This document shows, piece by piece, positions 54,342 to 63,013 of a stretch of DNA of 64,000 nt. A program made the position numbers and the translations under genes. The stretch lies in contig NZ_SNUE01000002.1 in NCBI RefSeq assembly GCF_012027425.1, positions 186,001-250,000 of the forward strand, in the 5' to 3' direction. Source of the stretch: Thermococcus sp. MV5 (GTDB lineage: Archaea > Methanobacteriota_B > Thermococci > Thermococcales > Thermococcaceae). The notes under the pieces were generated by a model. The model ran no database searches. It was not told the DNA's origin and worked only from the letters and a program-made list of their open reading frames with translations. Position 1 is the first letter of the stretch. Each line of letters opens with the position of its first letter.

Positions 54342-54797
54342 TCAGCGGACAAGCAACTTTGCCTGTTCTGGGTCATATCTCCATTTAGCTGGTAACTTTC
54401 CAGTTCCTCTGTAGTACTTAACAAGTCTCCTGATCTTGCTTTCTGTGAGTTGAAGTCCTCTTCTTGAGTGAAGATCCTTGGGATGTTGTTCTAGGTGTTT
54501 CCTTAGCTTAACTGCTTTCCTGATAAGGAACATTAAGTCCTCTGGTAACTCTGGTGCAAGACCATTTTCATCAAGAATTTGGGTTATCTTCTTTCCAGTG
54601 ATAAGCCTAACACTTGGTATCCCATACTGGTCTCTCAAAATAGTACCAATCATAGCAGCACTGTAACCTTCTTTTCTAAGTTTGATAACGAGATTCTCAA
54701 CCTCTTCAGCAGTATATTCCACCCAAGTAGGTGGAGCAGTCCTCGGTGGTTTTTTCGATCCAGATTTTCCTCTCTTTCTTGCATGTAACCGTGCCAT
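54342..54797 (-). CDS. rps15: 30S ribosomal protein S15 (uS15)
   Basis: 151 residues with GGGAGGTG before the start. The archaeal N-terminal extension ([17 protein letters not shown]) precedes the S15 helices: [41 protein letters not shown]. Binds helices h20-h22 of 16S rRNA. First gene of a five-gene operon (S15, gan, pcc1, S3Ae, SPOUT methylase), with a structured leader at 54804-54838. Confidence 0.96.
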   Translation of the reverse strand: MARLHARKRGKSGSKKPPRTAPPTWVEYTAEEVENLVIKLRKEGYSAAMIGTILRDQYGIPSVRLITGKKITQILDENGLAPELPEDLMFLIRKAVKLRKHLEQHPKDLHSRRGLQLTESKIRRLVKYYRGTGKLPAKWRYDPEQAKLLVR

Positions 54798-54803
54798 TTA
54801 CAA

Positions 54804-54838
54804 CACCTCCCGGTGACGGCCAGCTCCAGCCAGCCGTC
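54804..54838 (-). promoter_or_regulatory. structured leader of the S15 operon mRNA
   Basis: On the minus strand GACGGC-TG-GC (from 54838) pairs with GC-TG-GCCGTC (to 54815) as a 10-bp stem with two G-U pairs and a TGGA loop region. Directly after it CACC-GGGA-GGTG (54815 to about 54804) can form a second 4-bp hairpin that covers the ribosome site. TATA-like AATCTTATAAGGG lies upstream near 54840-54852. Confidence 0.55.
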
Positions 54839-55011
54839 CCTTATAAGATTGCCAATAGTGGGTGATAAAAGGACTTTAAAAAGTTTGCCCTTAACTTCCT
54901 TTTTCATCTGGCCTTTTCAATTTGTTAAAAACAAGCGAGGATACTATTTCCATTCGAAATTCTTATTAACACTAAAAGCAAAGATAGTATTTGAAGCGGA
55001 GGGGGAAATTA

Positions 55012-55746
55012 ATGAGAATTGAAATCAAGCTTAAACCAGAAAATAAGGATCTTATAGTTCCCTTCAACTACAATGATGAAATTCATGACCAATTGCTTGA
55101 AAAGATATTCCTTGCAGCACCAGATTTAGCTGAAATATTGCAAACAGAATACAAGGACTATTTTACCTTCTCCAGGATAATGATTAGAGAAAGAGAAATT
55201 ATTCCAGAGGAGGGCATTAAAGTCCTTTCAGATGACGTGTCCCTCTACATATCCTCCTCACTTACCGAAATCATAAAGGCAATTGCAGAAGGCTTTGTCT
55301 CAAATCCTATTCTCAAAGTGGGTAATGCCACCTTTTCGATGATAAATATTGAAATACTCAGGGAACCACAGATATCCGAAGGCACACTATTCTCGACATT
55401 AAGTCCCATTGTTGTTAGAACCGCCAAATTTGAAGATAATAAGGTAAAGATCTGGGATTTATATCCTAACAGTCCTGGATTTCAGGATAAACTTAGAAAG
55501 ATCATGCTCACAAAATTCTCGGAAATATACGGAAAACTCCCGGAGGATACTGATTTTCACATAGATGTCATAAAATTCAAGCCAGTACGAATAAAAGTGG
55601 GCAAAACATACTATAGGGGCTCACTGATGGTCTTTAGGTACTACGGTTCAAAGGAGATAGCAAAATTTGGATACGAAAATGGATTTGGGGATAAAACCAG
55701 TTATGGGTTTGGTATGGTCAAAGTGATTGAAGAAGAAGAGCAATAA
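55012..55746 (+). CDS. stand-alone Cas6 family protein, probably non-catalytic
   Basis: 244 residues from ATG 55012, GGAGGGGG upstream. Two RRM-like halves, LREPQISEGTLFSTLSPIVV in the middle and the C-terminal glycine-rich loop GYENGFGDKTSYGFGMVKV that defines Cas6. By my alignment to P. furiosus Cas6, the catalytic Tyr31, His46 and Lys52 are here Phe33, Gln44 and a non-Lys residue. That fits the non-catalytic paralogue Cas6nc of P. furiosus (PF0393). No CRISPR array or other cas gene is in the window. It overlaps the MraY-like gene by 29 nt, convergent. Confidence 0.85.
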   Translation: MRIEIKLKPENKDLIVPFNYNDEIHDQLLEKIFLAAPDLAEILQTEYKDYFTFSRIMIREREIIPEEGIKVLSDDVSLYISSSLTEIIKAIAEGFVSNPILKVGNATFSMINIEILREPQISEGTLFSTLSPIVVRTAKFEDNKVKIWDLYPNSPGFQDKLRKIMLTKFSEIYGKLPEDTDFHIDVIKFKPVRIKVGKTYYRGSLMVFRYYGSKEIAKFGYENGFGDKTSYGFGMVKVIEEEEQ

Positions 55747-56614
55747 TGCCTAGAAAAGCTTCTATTGTCCATACTATTGCAACAAGTTGATATTCCTTCA
55801 CTTTTTTCATTCTCATTATAAGGCCTAAAAAGGTTAGATAGGGAGGAGCTTTAAGTGTGCCATCTTTCTGAACTTCTGTTTTACCTAGAGGCCTACCTTT
55901 AAATCGTATCTTTGCCTTAAGGAGAAAGTCTACAAAATGTGGAAGGAGGAGAATTGCCACAAAGAGCTCAACTTTTCCTAAAATCCCTACAATTCCTATT
56001 AGTGCCCCCAGAGACAGAGTACCAGTATCACCTGGGAAAATCTTTGCTGGATATTTGTTCCACCATAAGAACCCTAACCCAACTGCTGCCCCTGTAAAAG
56101 CCAAAATCTGTGCACTCCCAGATGTCATTAACCCTAAAAAGAAAAGGGCTATTGTTGAAGTCCCAACTTCTAATCCATTAAAACCTGCCAATAGATTCAC
56201 CAAGTTTGCGGCTCCAGTTATAAAGAGAATAGAAAAAATGTAATAAAGCACGCCAAGTTCAATTGAGAATAATAATAAATTTAAGCTGGTGTTTAAGGAA
56301 AAAGAGAATACTATGAGAGACACTAATAACGAAAGCACAACTTTATGGGATTGTTTCAATCGGGTTATGTCATCAAGTATACCAACAATTCCAAAGAGCA
56401 CGAAAATTAAGATGGCCTTACCTATTGTTCCATTTAAAATTGTGAGTAAACTTAGAGGAAGTGAAATCAAAAACACTATTCCCCCCATCTCTGGTATTTC
56501 AGGTTTATCCAATTTATGAATATCTCTACCTAAAATACCCGCTTTTCTCATTATTGAAGCAATATATGGTGTGAGGATCAAGGAAAGGAAAATCCCAATA
56601 ACCGCCGTTATCAT
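55718..56614 (-). CDS. MraY/Alg7-like polyprenyl-phosphate sugar-1-phosphate transferase
   Basis: 298 residues, nine or ten TM helices; GAGGGAT precedes the start. Family motifs: LDKPEIPEMGGI (loop that binds the nucleotide), FGIVGILDDI (catalytic Asp pair), LAGFNGLEVGTS and KIFPGDTGTLSLG, then LRFKGRPLGKTEVQKDG-like HIF region (KIRFKGRPLG). It moves GlcNAc-1-phosphate or a similar sugar to dolichyl phosphate, the first step of N-glycan or envelope glycan synthesis. Divergent from the HAD-GT2 fusion. Confidence 0.88.
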   Translation of the reverse strand: MITAVIGIFLSLILTPYIASIMRKAGILGRDIHKLDKPEIPEMGGIVFLISLPLSLLTILNGTIGKAILIFVLFGIVGILDDITRLKQSHKVVLSLLVSLIVFSFSLNTSLNLLLFSIELGVLYYIFSILFITGAANLVNLLAGFNGLEVGTSTIALFFLGLMTSGSAQILAFTGAAVGLGFLWWNKYPAKIFPGDTGTLSLGALIGIVGILGKVELFVAILLLPHFVDFLLKAKIRFKGRPLGKTEVQKDGTLKAPPYLTFLGLIMRMKKVKEYQLVAIVWTIEAFLGIIALLLQSL

Positions 56615-56689
56615 TATAATCCCTCACGCTAAATTGGGGAATAGATTAATAACTTTTCCGATGCTATCTAATAAAGGTCGGTGGAGAAG

Positions 56690-58012
56690 ATGGATATCCA
56701 ACTGGTGATCTTTGATCTCGATGGAACACTCATAGGAGCCCCAATGGACTTCAAAGAAATAAAAGAGAGACTACAAAATAAATTACTAGAAGAAGGGATT
56801 CCAGAGAAGCTGATAGGTAATTTAACTCCCATGTATGAGACATTAATTCGGATCTCCCAAAAGACTGGGATAGATTTTGAACATTTACATTCATTTCTTG
56901 TGGAACTTGAACTCGAAAGGGCTAAAGAGAGTTACTTATTCGAGGGGACGAGAAAACTTCTCGAATTTTTAAGAGATAATGGGATAAAACTAGCCTTAAT
57001 GACAAGAAGTTCCCGCAAAGCCACTGAATTCACTCTGAAAAAACATGAGATTATAGATCTCTTCGACCTTATAGTAACACGAGATGACGTTCCTTGGAAG
57101 GAAGTAAAACCAAATGATGGACACCTAAGGGCCATTTTAGATCACTTTAAAATTCCCCCTACAAAAACTGTGGTGGTCGGGGATCATGGATACGACTTGA
57201 TTCCTGCAAAAGCTCTAGGAACCTTAAGTGTCCTTGTAACCTCTAACGAAAGTGGCAGAATGAGTTTTCAGATAGATGAAAAAGCCAATTTTGAGATACC
57301 TACGATAAAAGAGGCAATACCTTTATTTAAACGATTGCTTAAGACTTACGTAGTTGTTCCTGCATACAACGAAGAGAAAACTATTGGAATGGTCCTAGAA
57401 AGGTTATTAGAATACTTCAAAAAAAGTGAGATTGTAGTAATAAACGATGGAAGCAAAGACAGAACAAAAGAAATCGCAGAGAAAAAAGGAGTTGTAGTAC
57501 TAAGCCATCTAGTAAACAGAGGACTAGGCGGTGCCCTCGGCACAGGGATAAAATATGCGCTCCTTAAGGGCGCAGAGATTGTCTTAACTTTCGATGCTGA
57601 TGGACAACATCGAATAGAAGATGCCTTGAAAGTCATGAAACCTGTAATTGAGGGAAAAGTAGATTTTGCGGTTGGATCTAGGCTAAAAGGAGATGTCACT
57701 CAAATGCCCTTTGTAAAACGCCTTGGAAACTCTATATTGGATTTTATAACCGCAGCTTTTGCAGGAAAGTATGTCACTGATTCTCAAAGTGGGCTAAGAT
57801 GCTTAAATAGAAAATGTGCTTCAAAATTAAAGATAACGTGTGATAGATACGCTGTTTCAAGTGAGATAATAATAGAAGCCGCTAAAAATGGGTGCAAAAT
57901 TAGTGAGATCCCAATAAAAGCTGTTTACACAGAATATACTAAAAAGAAGGGAACAAACATTATAGAGGGAATTAAAATCGCCTTTGATTTAATTATAGAG
58001 AAGTTGAGGTGA
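56690..58012 (+). CDS. HAD phosphatase fused to GT2 (dolichol-phosphate glycosyltransferase type)
   Basis: 440 residues from ATG 56690. Residues 1-220 are a HAD hydrolase: IFDLDGTLIG (nucleophile Asp), ALMTRSSRKA and VVVGDHGYDLIPAKALG. Residues 222-440 are a family 2 glycosyltransferase: VVVPAYNEEKTIG, VVINDGSKDRT, LTFDADGQH (D-x-D) and AVGSRLKGD, typical of Dpm1/DolP-mannose synthases. The fusion links sugar-phosphate handling with transfer to a lipid carrier. DUF2304 follows at once and MraY-like gene is divergent. Confidence 0.9.
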   Translation: MDIQLVIFDLDGTLIGAPMDFKEIKERLQNKLLEEGIPEKLIGNLTPMYETLIRISQKTGIDFEHLHSFLVELELERAKESYLFEGTRKLLEFLRDNGIKLALMTRSSRKATEFTLKKHEIIDLFDLIVTRDDVPWKEVKPNDGHLRAILDHFKIPPTKTVVVGDHGYDLIPAKALGTLSVLVTSNESGRMSFQIDEKANFEIPTIKEAIPLFKRLLKTYVVVPAYNEEKTIGMVLERLLEYFKKSEIVVINDGSKDRTKEIAEKKGVVVLSHLVNRGLGGALGTGIKYALLKGAEIVLTFDADGQHRIEDALKVMKPVIEGKVDFAVGSRLKGDVTQMPFVKRLGNSILDFITAAFAGKYVTDSQSGLRCLNRKCASKLKITCDRYAVSSEIIIEAAKNGCKISEIPIKAVYTEYTKKKGTNIIEGIKIAFDLIIEKLR

Positions 58013-58017
58013 TCGAG

Positions 58018-58377
58018 GTGTATGTTGTCCAGTATATTGCTATCTTGGCGTCTTTGGGAATTATGACATATGTGTTAGGGAAATATGGGAAGAAGGAAAT
58101 GACATGGCAGGCATTTATTTTCTGGGAATTCCTCCTAATAATCATGCTAATGATCTCTTTAAAGCCTGTTGAGACATCGATCCTCATAAAAAACTTATTG
58201 GGGCTTGGAAGAGGATTAGATGCCCTGTTTGTAGTATTGATTGGGCTTAACTACATTCTCATGTTTAGGATATACATGAGAATAGATAAAACCGAAAGAG
58301 AAATAACAGAACTCACTAGACAAATGGCTATTGAGCTTCAAGAAATCAAAGAAAGCCTAAAAAAACTTGAAAAATAG
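58018..58377 (+). CDS. DUF2304 family membrane protein
   Basis: 119 residues from GTG 58018, behind GAGGTGATC; GTG 58009, overlapping the previous stop, is the alternative. Three TM helices (about residues 4-21, 32-50, 75-92) and a C-terminal amphipathic coil (RIDKTEREITELTRQMAIEL). DUF2304 regularly follows Dpm1-like GT2 genes and is thought to be a membrane partner. Translation is coupled to the HAD-GT2 gene. Confidence 0.8.
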   Translation: MYVVQYIAILASLGIMTYVLGKYGKKEMTWQAFIFWEFLLIIMLMISLKPVETSILIKNLLGLGRGLDALFVVLIGLNYILMFRIYMRIDKTEREITELTRQMAIELQEIKESLKKLEK

Positions 58378-58378
58378 T

Positions 58379-58921
58379 TTACTCTGTCAAAAGATTCTCT
58401 CTAAAGAGTTCCTCCAAAAATATTTTAACCCTCTCCTTAGGAACCTTGAATTGTCTTATTTTTACAATACCCTTTTTTTGGGCCTCTTTTAGGAGAATTT
58501 CAGTAGCTTTATTTGGATACATCTTTTCGTAGACTATCTCCTTAACTCCCGCATTAATTAACAACTTAAAGCAGGTGTCACAGGGGAAGTGAGTTACATA
58601 TACGGTGGCTCCTTCCAAACTTATTCCCTTCCTAGCCGCCATTGCTATAACATTTTGTTCTGCATGAACCGCTCTGTGACAATGGCCATCAACTAACAAA
58701 CAACCCACATCAATACAATGCTCCATATTTCTAGGTGCTCCGTTGTATCCAGTAGCTAAAATATATCCATCCTTAACAGCCACAGCTCCGACCCTAAGTC
58801 TTGGACAGGTTGCTCTAAGCCCTACAAGTTTTGCAATAAGCATAAAGTACTCATCCTTTGTGGGACGTATGTTCTTTATGTGTTCTGCTTTTTTCTTGTT
58901 GAGAATTATCTCTACTTCCAT
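58379..58921 (-). CDS. dCMP deaminase family protein
   Basis: 180 residues from ATG 58921 (GGGGGGAG upstream). Zinc deaminase motifs: CHRAVHAEQNVIAMAAR (H-x-E) and THFPCDTCFKLLINAG (P-C-x-x-C), with VGAVAVKDGYILATGYNGAP before them as in dCMP/ComEB-type deaminases. Converts dCMP to dUMP for dTMP synthesis. A single gene between DUF2304 and the M48 peptidase; it ends 1 nt after DUF2304. Confidence 0.9.
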   Translation of the reverse strand: MEVEIILNKKKAEHIKNIRPTKDEYFMLIAKLVGLRATCPRLRVGAVAVKDGYILATGYNGAPRNMEHCIDVGCLLVDGHCHRAVHAEQNVIAMAARKGISLEGATVYVTHFPCDTCFKLLINAGVKEIVYEKMYPNKATEILLKEAQKKGIVKIRQFKVPKERVKIFLEELFRENLLTE

Positions 58922-58971
58922 AATCTCCCCCCATACAAAAATGGTAAAAACTTTAAAAGAATTTTTCAAAA

Positions 58972-59754
58972 TTAATTGAAGATTCTTTCTCTTAAAGTCA
59001 TTGCATCAACTTCCGCCATTATTCTCCAAATCCTCTCATCATAACTAGGATGGGTAGTGAAAAATGGTTTTTGTGACTTTCTTTCAATACTTGGCTCTAT
59101 TGAAGGTAATACTGGATCCTTAACGGTAGTTCTTAGATCTTCATAATATTTCAATTCTTCGAGGGCTTCTTTTAATGCCAAAGGTTTTGGAACTAGTCTC
59201 AGTGCGGTCTCATCCGCCTTGAACTCTCTTTTTCTTAGATGACGTGACCTCTCAACTTCATAAGCAATGTAAAGCAATATTGAAACTATACTCCCTAATA
59301 AACTCTTGGAAAATACTGTGTTCAATAAAGCTAAACTAAGCATAAGATACCTTAGGTATGAGATTAATGGGAACATAAGAGTATCACTATTCTTAATATG
59401 CCCTATCTCATGAGCAGCCACAGCAAGAATTTCCTCCTCATCAAGCACTTCAAAAAGGCCTAATGAAAGGACAATTGAATTTCCAAATGAGTATGCATTC
59501 GGGATGTAATCGTCAAGTATATAAATTTCCGGAGGTGCTATGCCCGCTTTGTTTGCCATTCTCATTATCCCATCATAAAGCCACGGCATATCTTCAAAAG
59601 AGAGGAGCCTCTGATCCCTTTGGAGAGATCGTCTAATTGTCCAAAAGTAAAGGCCCACAAGAATAAATATTGTGAGTAGAGTAACAGCTAGCCCAATCCT
59701 ACCCAGATATAATAAGGTTATCAATAGTTGGGCCAAAAATATAAGCTTAAGCAT
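58972..59754 (-). CDS. M48 family (HtpX-like) membrane metalloprotease
   Basis: 260 residues. Two TM helices at the N-terminus (about 4-36), catalytic AVAAHEIGHIKNSDT (H-E-x-x-H) near residue 115, TM helices to about 170 and the third ligand Glu in HLRKREFKADETALR. HtpX-like proteases cut misfolded membrane proteins from the cytoplasmic face. It lies 6 nt after a BlaI-type regulator gene, in a layout like bacterial BlaI-M56/M48 pairs. Confidence 0.87.
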   Translation of the reverse strand: MLKLIFLAQLLITLLYLGRIGLAVTLLTIFILVGLYFWTIRRSLQRDQRLLSFEDMPWLYDGIMRMANKAGIAPPEIYILDDYIPNAYSFGNSIVLSLGLFEVLDEEEILAVAAHEIGHIKNSDTLMFPLISYLRYLMLSLALLNTVFSKSLLGSIVSILLYIAYEVERSRHLRKREFKADETALRLVPKPLALKEALEELKYYEDLRTTVKDPVLPSIEPSIERKSQKPFFTTHPSYDERIWRIMAEVDAMTLRERIFN

Positions 59755-59760
59755 TAGCTA

Positions 59761-60125
59761 TCACTTCTTTATTTTTGATAAATATGCTACGGTGGCTTCT
59801 TTAAAGTTGTTCATGAGTGCATTGAGTATACTCTCAACTACTTTCTGTTCAAATTCCTCTTTACTTGTTACAACACTGTATACGTACTTCATTCCGCCCC
59901 TTCCAGTGTCCACGCTTCTTTTTAATAATCCCCTTTCACAGAGCCTGTTCATTAATATGCTCACAGTGGAACGTCTCAGGGTTTCATGAGTTTCTTTAAG
60001 ATACTCATAGACCTCCCCAGCAGTGGCTATTTTGACTTTCCACATATATTCCATAATCTCCGCTTCCATAGGGGAAGAATCGCCTTCAACCCATCTTCAT
60101 TTATTTTGAACTCATGAGGTTCCAT
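59761..60125 (-). pseudogene. BlaI/MecI/CopY-type winged-helix regulator, apparent frameshift near N-terminus
   Basis: The intact frame 59761-60069 encodes 102 residues: MEAEIMEYMWKVKIATAGEVYEYL, RRSTVSILMNRLCERGLL (recognition helix) and a basic wing, then a dimerisation tail. Just upstream, in another frame, a well-placed ATG at 60125 (GGAGATG upstream) encodes MEPHEFKINEDGLKAILP, which homologues carry directly before PxEAEIMEYMW. One extra base in GGGG (60071-60074) would fuse the frames. It may be a real indel, a sequencing error, or a new start at 60069 giving a shortened but whole HTH; I mark it as frameshifted. Confidence 0.6.
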
Positions 60126-60227
60126 GGAACATCTCCTCTCGAGTCTATTTTCTGTTAACCATCTTATTATTATCAGCACCCATACATAAATTTTTGGGTT
60201 ATAAATAATACGTTAGAAAAGCTCTTT

Positions 60228-60305
60228 TGGCGGGCCGGGGGGGATTCGAACCCCCGACCTGCGGATTAAGAGTCCGCCGCTCTAACCATGCTAAGCTACC
60301 GGCCC
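60228..60305 (-). tRNA. tRNA-Lys (anticodon CTT)
   Basis: On the minus strand the gene starts GGGCCGG at 60305, anticodon stem GCGGA/TCCGC with loop CTCTTAA, T loop TTCGAAT, acceptor CCGGCCC, discriminator G and encoded CCA (60230-60228). TATA box TTTATAAG at about 60334-60341 on its upstream side. Confidence 0.95.
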
Positions 60306-60407
60306 ACACCCAATCCAATAGGGATTGAAGGCCACTTATAAACCTTTCGGTTAAAGAAGACAGAAAAATTTATAAACAAACTAAGAAGACAAATAAACGG
60401 CGCTCTT

Positions 60408-60495
60408 GCGGGGGTTGCCGAGCCTGGTCAAAGGCGCGGGATTGAGGGTCCCGTCCCGTAGGGGTTCCGGGGTTCAAATCCCCGCCCCCGCACCA
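60408..60495 (+). tRNA. tRNA-Leu (anticodon GAG)
   Basis: Class II tRNA with a long variable arm. Acceptor GCGGGGG pairs with CCCCCGC (60485-60491), discriminator A, encoded CCA. Anticodon stem CGGGA/TCCCG with loop TTGAGGG. TATA AATTTATAAAC at about 60366-60376. Divergent from tRNA-Lys with about 100 bp between. Confidence 0.95.
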
Positions 60496-60549
60496 AAAAT
60501 GACTTTTCTACGGTGGTAAAAATTAGAATTAAGAGAAAATAAAGGAGAT

Positions 60550-61215
60550 TTATTTATCAAATTTTTCTTTGTATAGCTTGGCAACTCTCTCAATTCCAAT
60601 TGGAATATCTTCCTTGCTCGGTCTTGAGAAATTGAGTCTAATCGCATTCTTTCTAGTATCATCAGTGTAGAAAGGTTCTCCTGGAACCACTACAACCCTC
60701 CCTTCCCCATTAATTCACTAGCAAAAGTAAATCCCATAGGATTTTGACCCTCTAGAAGATCCACTCTCATTCCATCGTTGTCAACTAGAACTCCCTCAAT
60801 TTTTGCTCCTAATTGCTCAAAGGCTAGAATGGACTCTCTATGAGAATACATCAGCAGGATCAATGAGAATTCTTCCCAACAAATCTAGAGCCCCTGTGCA
60901 CCTATTGTAATAACGATGTTCTCAGGAGATACGCCCAGTTGATCATGTTTTTTCAAAAAGAGGAAATTTCTTCTCTCAATTCTGGGATTCCATTGGCTGG
61001 AGTATACATGACTGACTTCGGTTCCTTTTCAAGAATTTCCTTTGCTATTTCTCCAAGAACCTTCCTTGGAATTAAATCTAGGTCTGGGTCCCCTGCAGCA
61101 AGCGATATCAATTTTGTTCCCCTTTTTTGGAACTCAGCGGTCTTTTCATAACCTCCGCTAGAGCTGAGCCTTTAACCCAGTTGGACCTTCCAGCAAGGTA
61201 TTTAGTATATTCCAT
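60550..61215 (-). pseudogene. decayed PLP-dependent aminotransferase (class I/II)
   Basis: Pieces of an aminotransferase are spread over three frames. N-terminus from ATG 61215 (GGTGG upstream): MEYTKYLAGRSNWVKGSALA; then in a shifted frame ISLAAGDPDLDLIPRKVLG and SVMYTPANGIPELREEIS; the C-terminus GEPFYTDD, NAIRLNFSRPSKEDIPIGIE ends in TAA at 60550-60552. Intact homologues have about 420 residues; only about 220 codons' worth remain, with the PLP-lysine region missing. Frameshifts, an internal stop and a large deletion make it a pseudogene. Confidence 0.8.
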
Positions 61216-61250
61216 GAATCCACCAATATTAAAAGTGTTCATAAAGATAT

Positions 61251-61267
61251 TTATCACGTTTTGATAA
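61251..61267. promoter_or_regulatory. palindrome TTATCA-CGTTT-TGATAA before gyaR
   Basis: A perfect 6-bp inverted repeat with 5-nt spacer, overlapping or just after the TATA-like AAAGATATTTATC and 22 nt before ATG 61289. It has TGM-like half-sites (TATCA/TGATA) but with shorter spacing, so another regulator is likely. Confidence 0.45.
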
Positions 61268-61288
61268 ACGTCTTCTAGGGTGATATTA

Positions 61289-62293
61289 ATGAAACCAAGG
61301 ATTTTTATTACTCGGCAAATCCCAAGAAATGGCATTAAAATGATAGAAAGATACTACAAAATAGATTTATGGAAAGATCAAAAAGAGCCTCCAAGAGATG
61401 TACTTTTGGAGAAGATCACGGATGTAGATGCCATTGTAACTTTAGTTACAGACAGGGTAAACAAGGAGCTCTTGAACAATGCTCCAAAACTTAGAATAAT
61501 AGCCCAGTACGCGGTCGGCTATGACAATATAGACATAGAAGAAGCCACCAAAAGAGGAATATACGTCACTAATACTCCAGGAATCCTTACTGATGCAACT
61601 GCAGATTTAGCATTTGCTATCCTCTTAGCCACTGCCAGAAGAGTAATAGAAGCTGACCAATTTGTGAGGAGTGGAGAATGGAAGAGAAGCGCTGTTGGAT
61701 GGCATCCATTAATGTTTTTAGGATATGGGCTTAAGGAGAAGACGCTTGGGATAATTGGATTCGGAAGAATTGGACAAGCAGTTGCAAGAAGGGCCAAAGG
61801 GTTCGGAATGAAAATCATCTATTATTCAAGGAAAAGAAGACTTGGAGCTGAAAAAGAAACTGGAGCAGAATATGTTGATTTTGAGACGCTTTTAGAAGAA
61901 AGTGACTTTATAAGCCTTCATGTCCCTCTTACTAATGAAACATACCATATGATTGGAGAAAAAGAACTAAAGATGATGAAACCCACTGCAATTTTAATCA
62001 ACACTGCAAGAGGTCCAGTTGTTGATACGAAAGCACTAATAAAAGCTCTCCAAGAGAGGTGGATTGCTGGAGCAGGGTTAGACGTTTTTGAAGAAGAACC
62101 TTACTACAATGAAGAGCTCTTTAAACTGAAAAACGTTGTTCTAGCCCCTCATTTAGGAAGCGCAACACATGAAGCAAGAGAGGGTATGGCAGAATTGGTG
62201 GCAAAAAACTTGATAGCCTTTGCAAAAGGAGAAATTCCTCCAAACCTAGTGAACAAAGATGTAATAAACATTAAAAAGCCAGGATTTGAATGA
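61289..62293 (+). CDS. gyaR: glyoxylate reductase / D-2-hydroxyacid dehydrogenase
   Basis: 334 residues from ATG 61289, GGTGAT upstream. NAD-binding [18 protein letters not shown] (about 155-172) and the catalytic triad Arg in NTARGPVVD, Glu in DVFEEEPYY and His in [11 protein letters not shown]. Nearly colinear with the T. litoralis glyoxylate reductase as I remember it, down to [20 protein letters not shown]. Reduces glyoxylate (or hydroxypyruvate) with NADH. Overlaps the convergent DUF72 gene by 23 nt. Confidence 0.92.
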   Translation: MKPRIFITRQIPRNGIKMIERYYKIDLWKDQKEPPRDVLLEKITDVDAIVTLVTDRVNKELLNNAPKLRIIAQYAVGYDNIDIEEATKRGIYVTNTPGILTDATADLAFAILLATARRVIEADQFVRSGEWKRSAVGWHPLMFLGYGLKEKTLGIIGFGRIGQAVARRAKGFGMKIIYYSRKRRLGAEKETGAEYVDFETLLEESDFISLHVPLTNETYHMIGEKELKMMKPTAILINTARGPVVDTKALIKALQERWIAGAGLDVFEEEPYYNEELFKLKNVVLAPHLGSATHEAREGMAELVAKNLIAFAKGEIPPNLVNKDVINIKKPGFE

Positions 62294-62990
62294 ATCTCCT
62301 CGCATCTTCACACATATAAGCGTTATTGAAATAGAGATAGCTTTCTTTTTTATTCCACTCTTTAATCCTGCTTGCAATTTCCTTTAGTTCCCCCTCCCTA
62401 TATTTGTGCTTATAAATTATCCTTCCCCTTTCATAAGCCCCATGAAGTCGGTAGTAGTTAATGTCACCTCGATGAACAGGTTTTCTAACAAGAGGATCCG
62501 AAACATCAATAAGCTCAAACTCCTTCACGAACTCCTCTATCCCTTTCTCACTCCAACCTCTAAGTTCTATCGCAATCGTGAAGTCTCTTTTTTCAATTTT
62601 AGAGAAGAATTTTTCTGCATTATTAAAGTTTTCCTCAGTTTCCCTAAAACTCTTGGGAAGCTGAATAAGAATAAATTTCGCTCCTAAAATCTCAGCTTCT
62701 CTAAGAGTTAACTCCCAATACTTAAAAACCTCTGAGGTTGGCTTTAAAAGACCCACTTCTGGGCTTGGCTTTACGTTACTTCGTCTCCACGTAGGGCTAG
62801 TGGGAGGATGAGTCACACCCTGAAAAGCCTTTATAGAGAATATAAAATCTTTTGGAGCTTCCTGTCTCCATTTCTGAAGAGTTTTATCCTGAATAAGCTT
62901 GTAAAAAGTTTGTTGAATCTCTAGGGTGTTAAAATCTCGGAAATACTTCTCTCTTCTTTCACAAAAGCCACATGTCCCTACAACTATCAT
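62271..62990 (-). CDS. DUF72 family protein
   Basis: 239 residues of a TIM-barrel family. Landmarks: [28 protein letters not shown] (shown by GTCGF and EIQQTFY), [30 protein letters not shown] and [11 protein letters not shown]. It resembles an AP-endonuclease-like barrel but no member has a settled activity. The FCERR stretch near the N-terminus is typical of archaeal members. Upstream of it lies the ferredoxin-like subunit gene on the same strand, 23 nt away. Confidence 0.85.
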   Translation of the reverse strand: MIVVGTCGFCERREKYFRDFNTLEIQQTFYKLIQDKTLQKWRQEAPKDFIFSIKAFQGVTHPPTSPTWRRSNVKPSPEVGLLKPTSEVFKYWELTLREAEILGAKFILIQLPKSFRETEENFNNAEKFFSKIEKRDFTIAIELRGWSEKGIEEFVKEFELIDVSDPLVRKPVHRGDINYYRLHGAYERGRIIYKHKYREGELKEIASRIKEWNKKESYLYFNNAYMCEDARRFIQILAF

Positions 62991-63013
62991 GATAAAAAAT
63001 AAAGTAAAAGAGG

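Noticed and set aside
55012-55746. CRISPR locus around cas6
   Set aside because: No direct repeats with spacers and no other cas gene were found on either strand anywhere in the window.
61251-61267. Thermococcales glycolytic motif before gyaR
   Set aside because: The half-sites TATCA/TGATA are 5 nt apart rather than the 7 required by TATCAC-N5-GTGATA.
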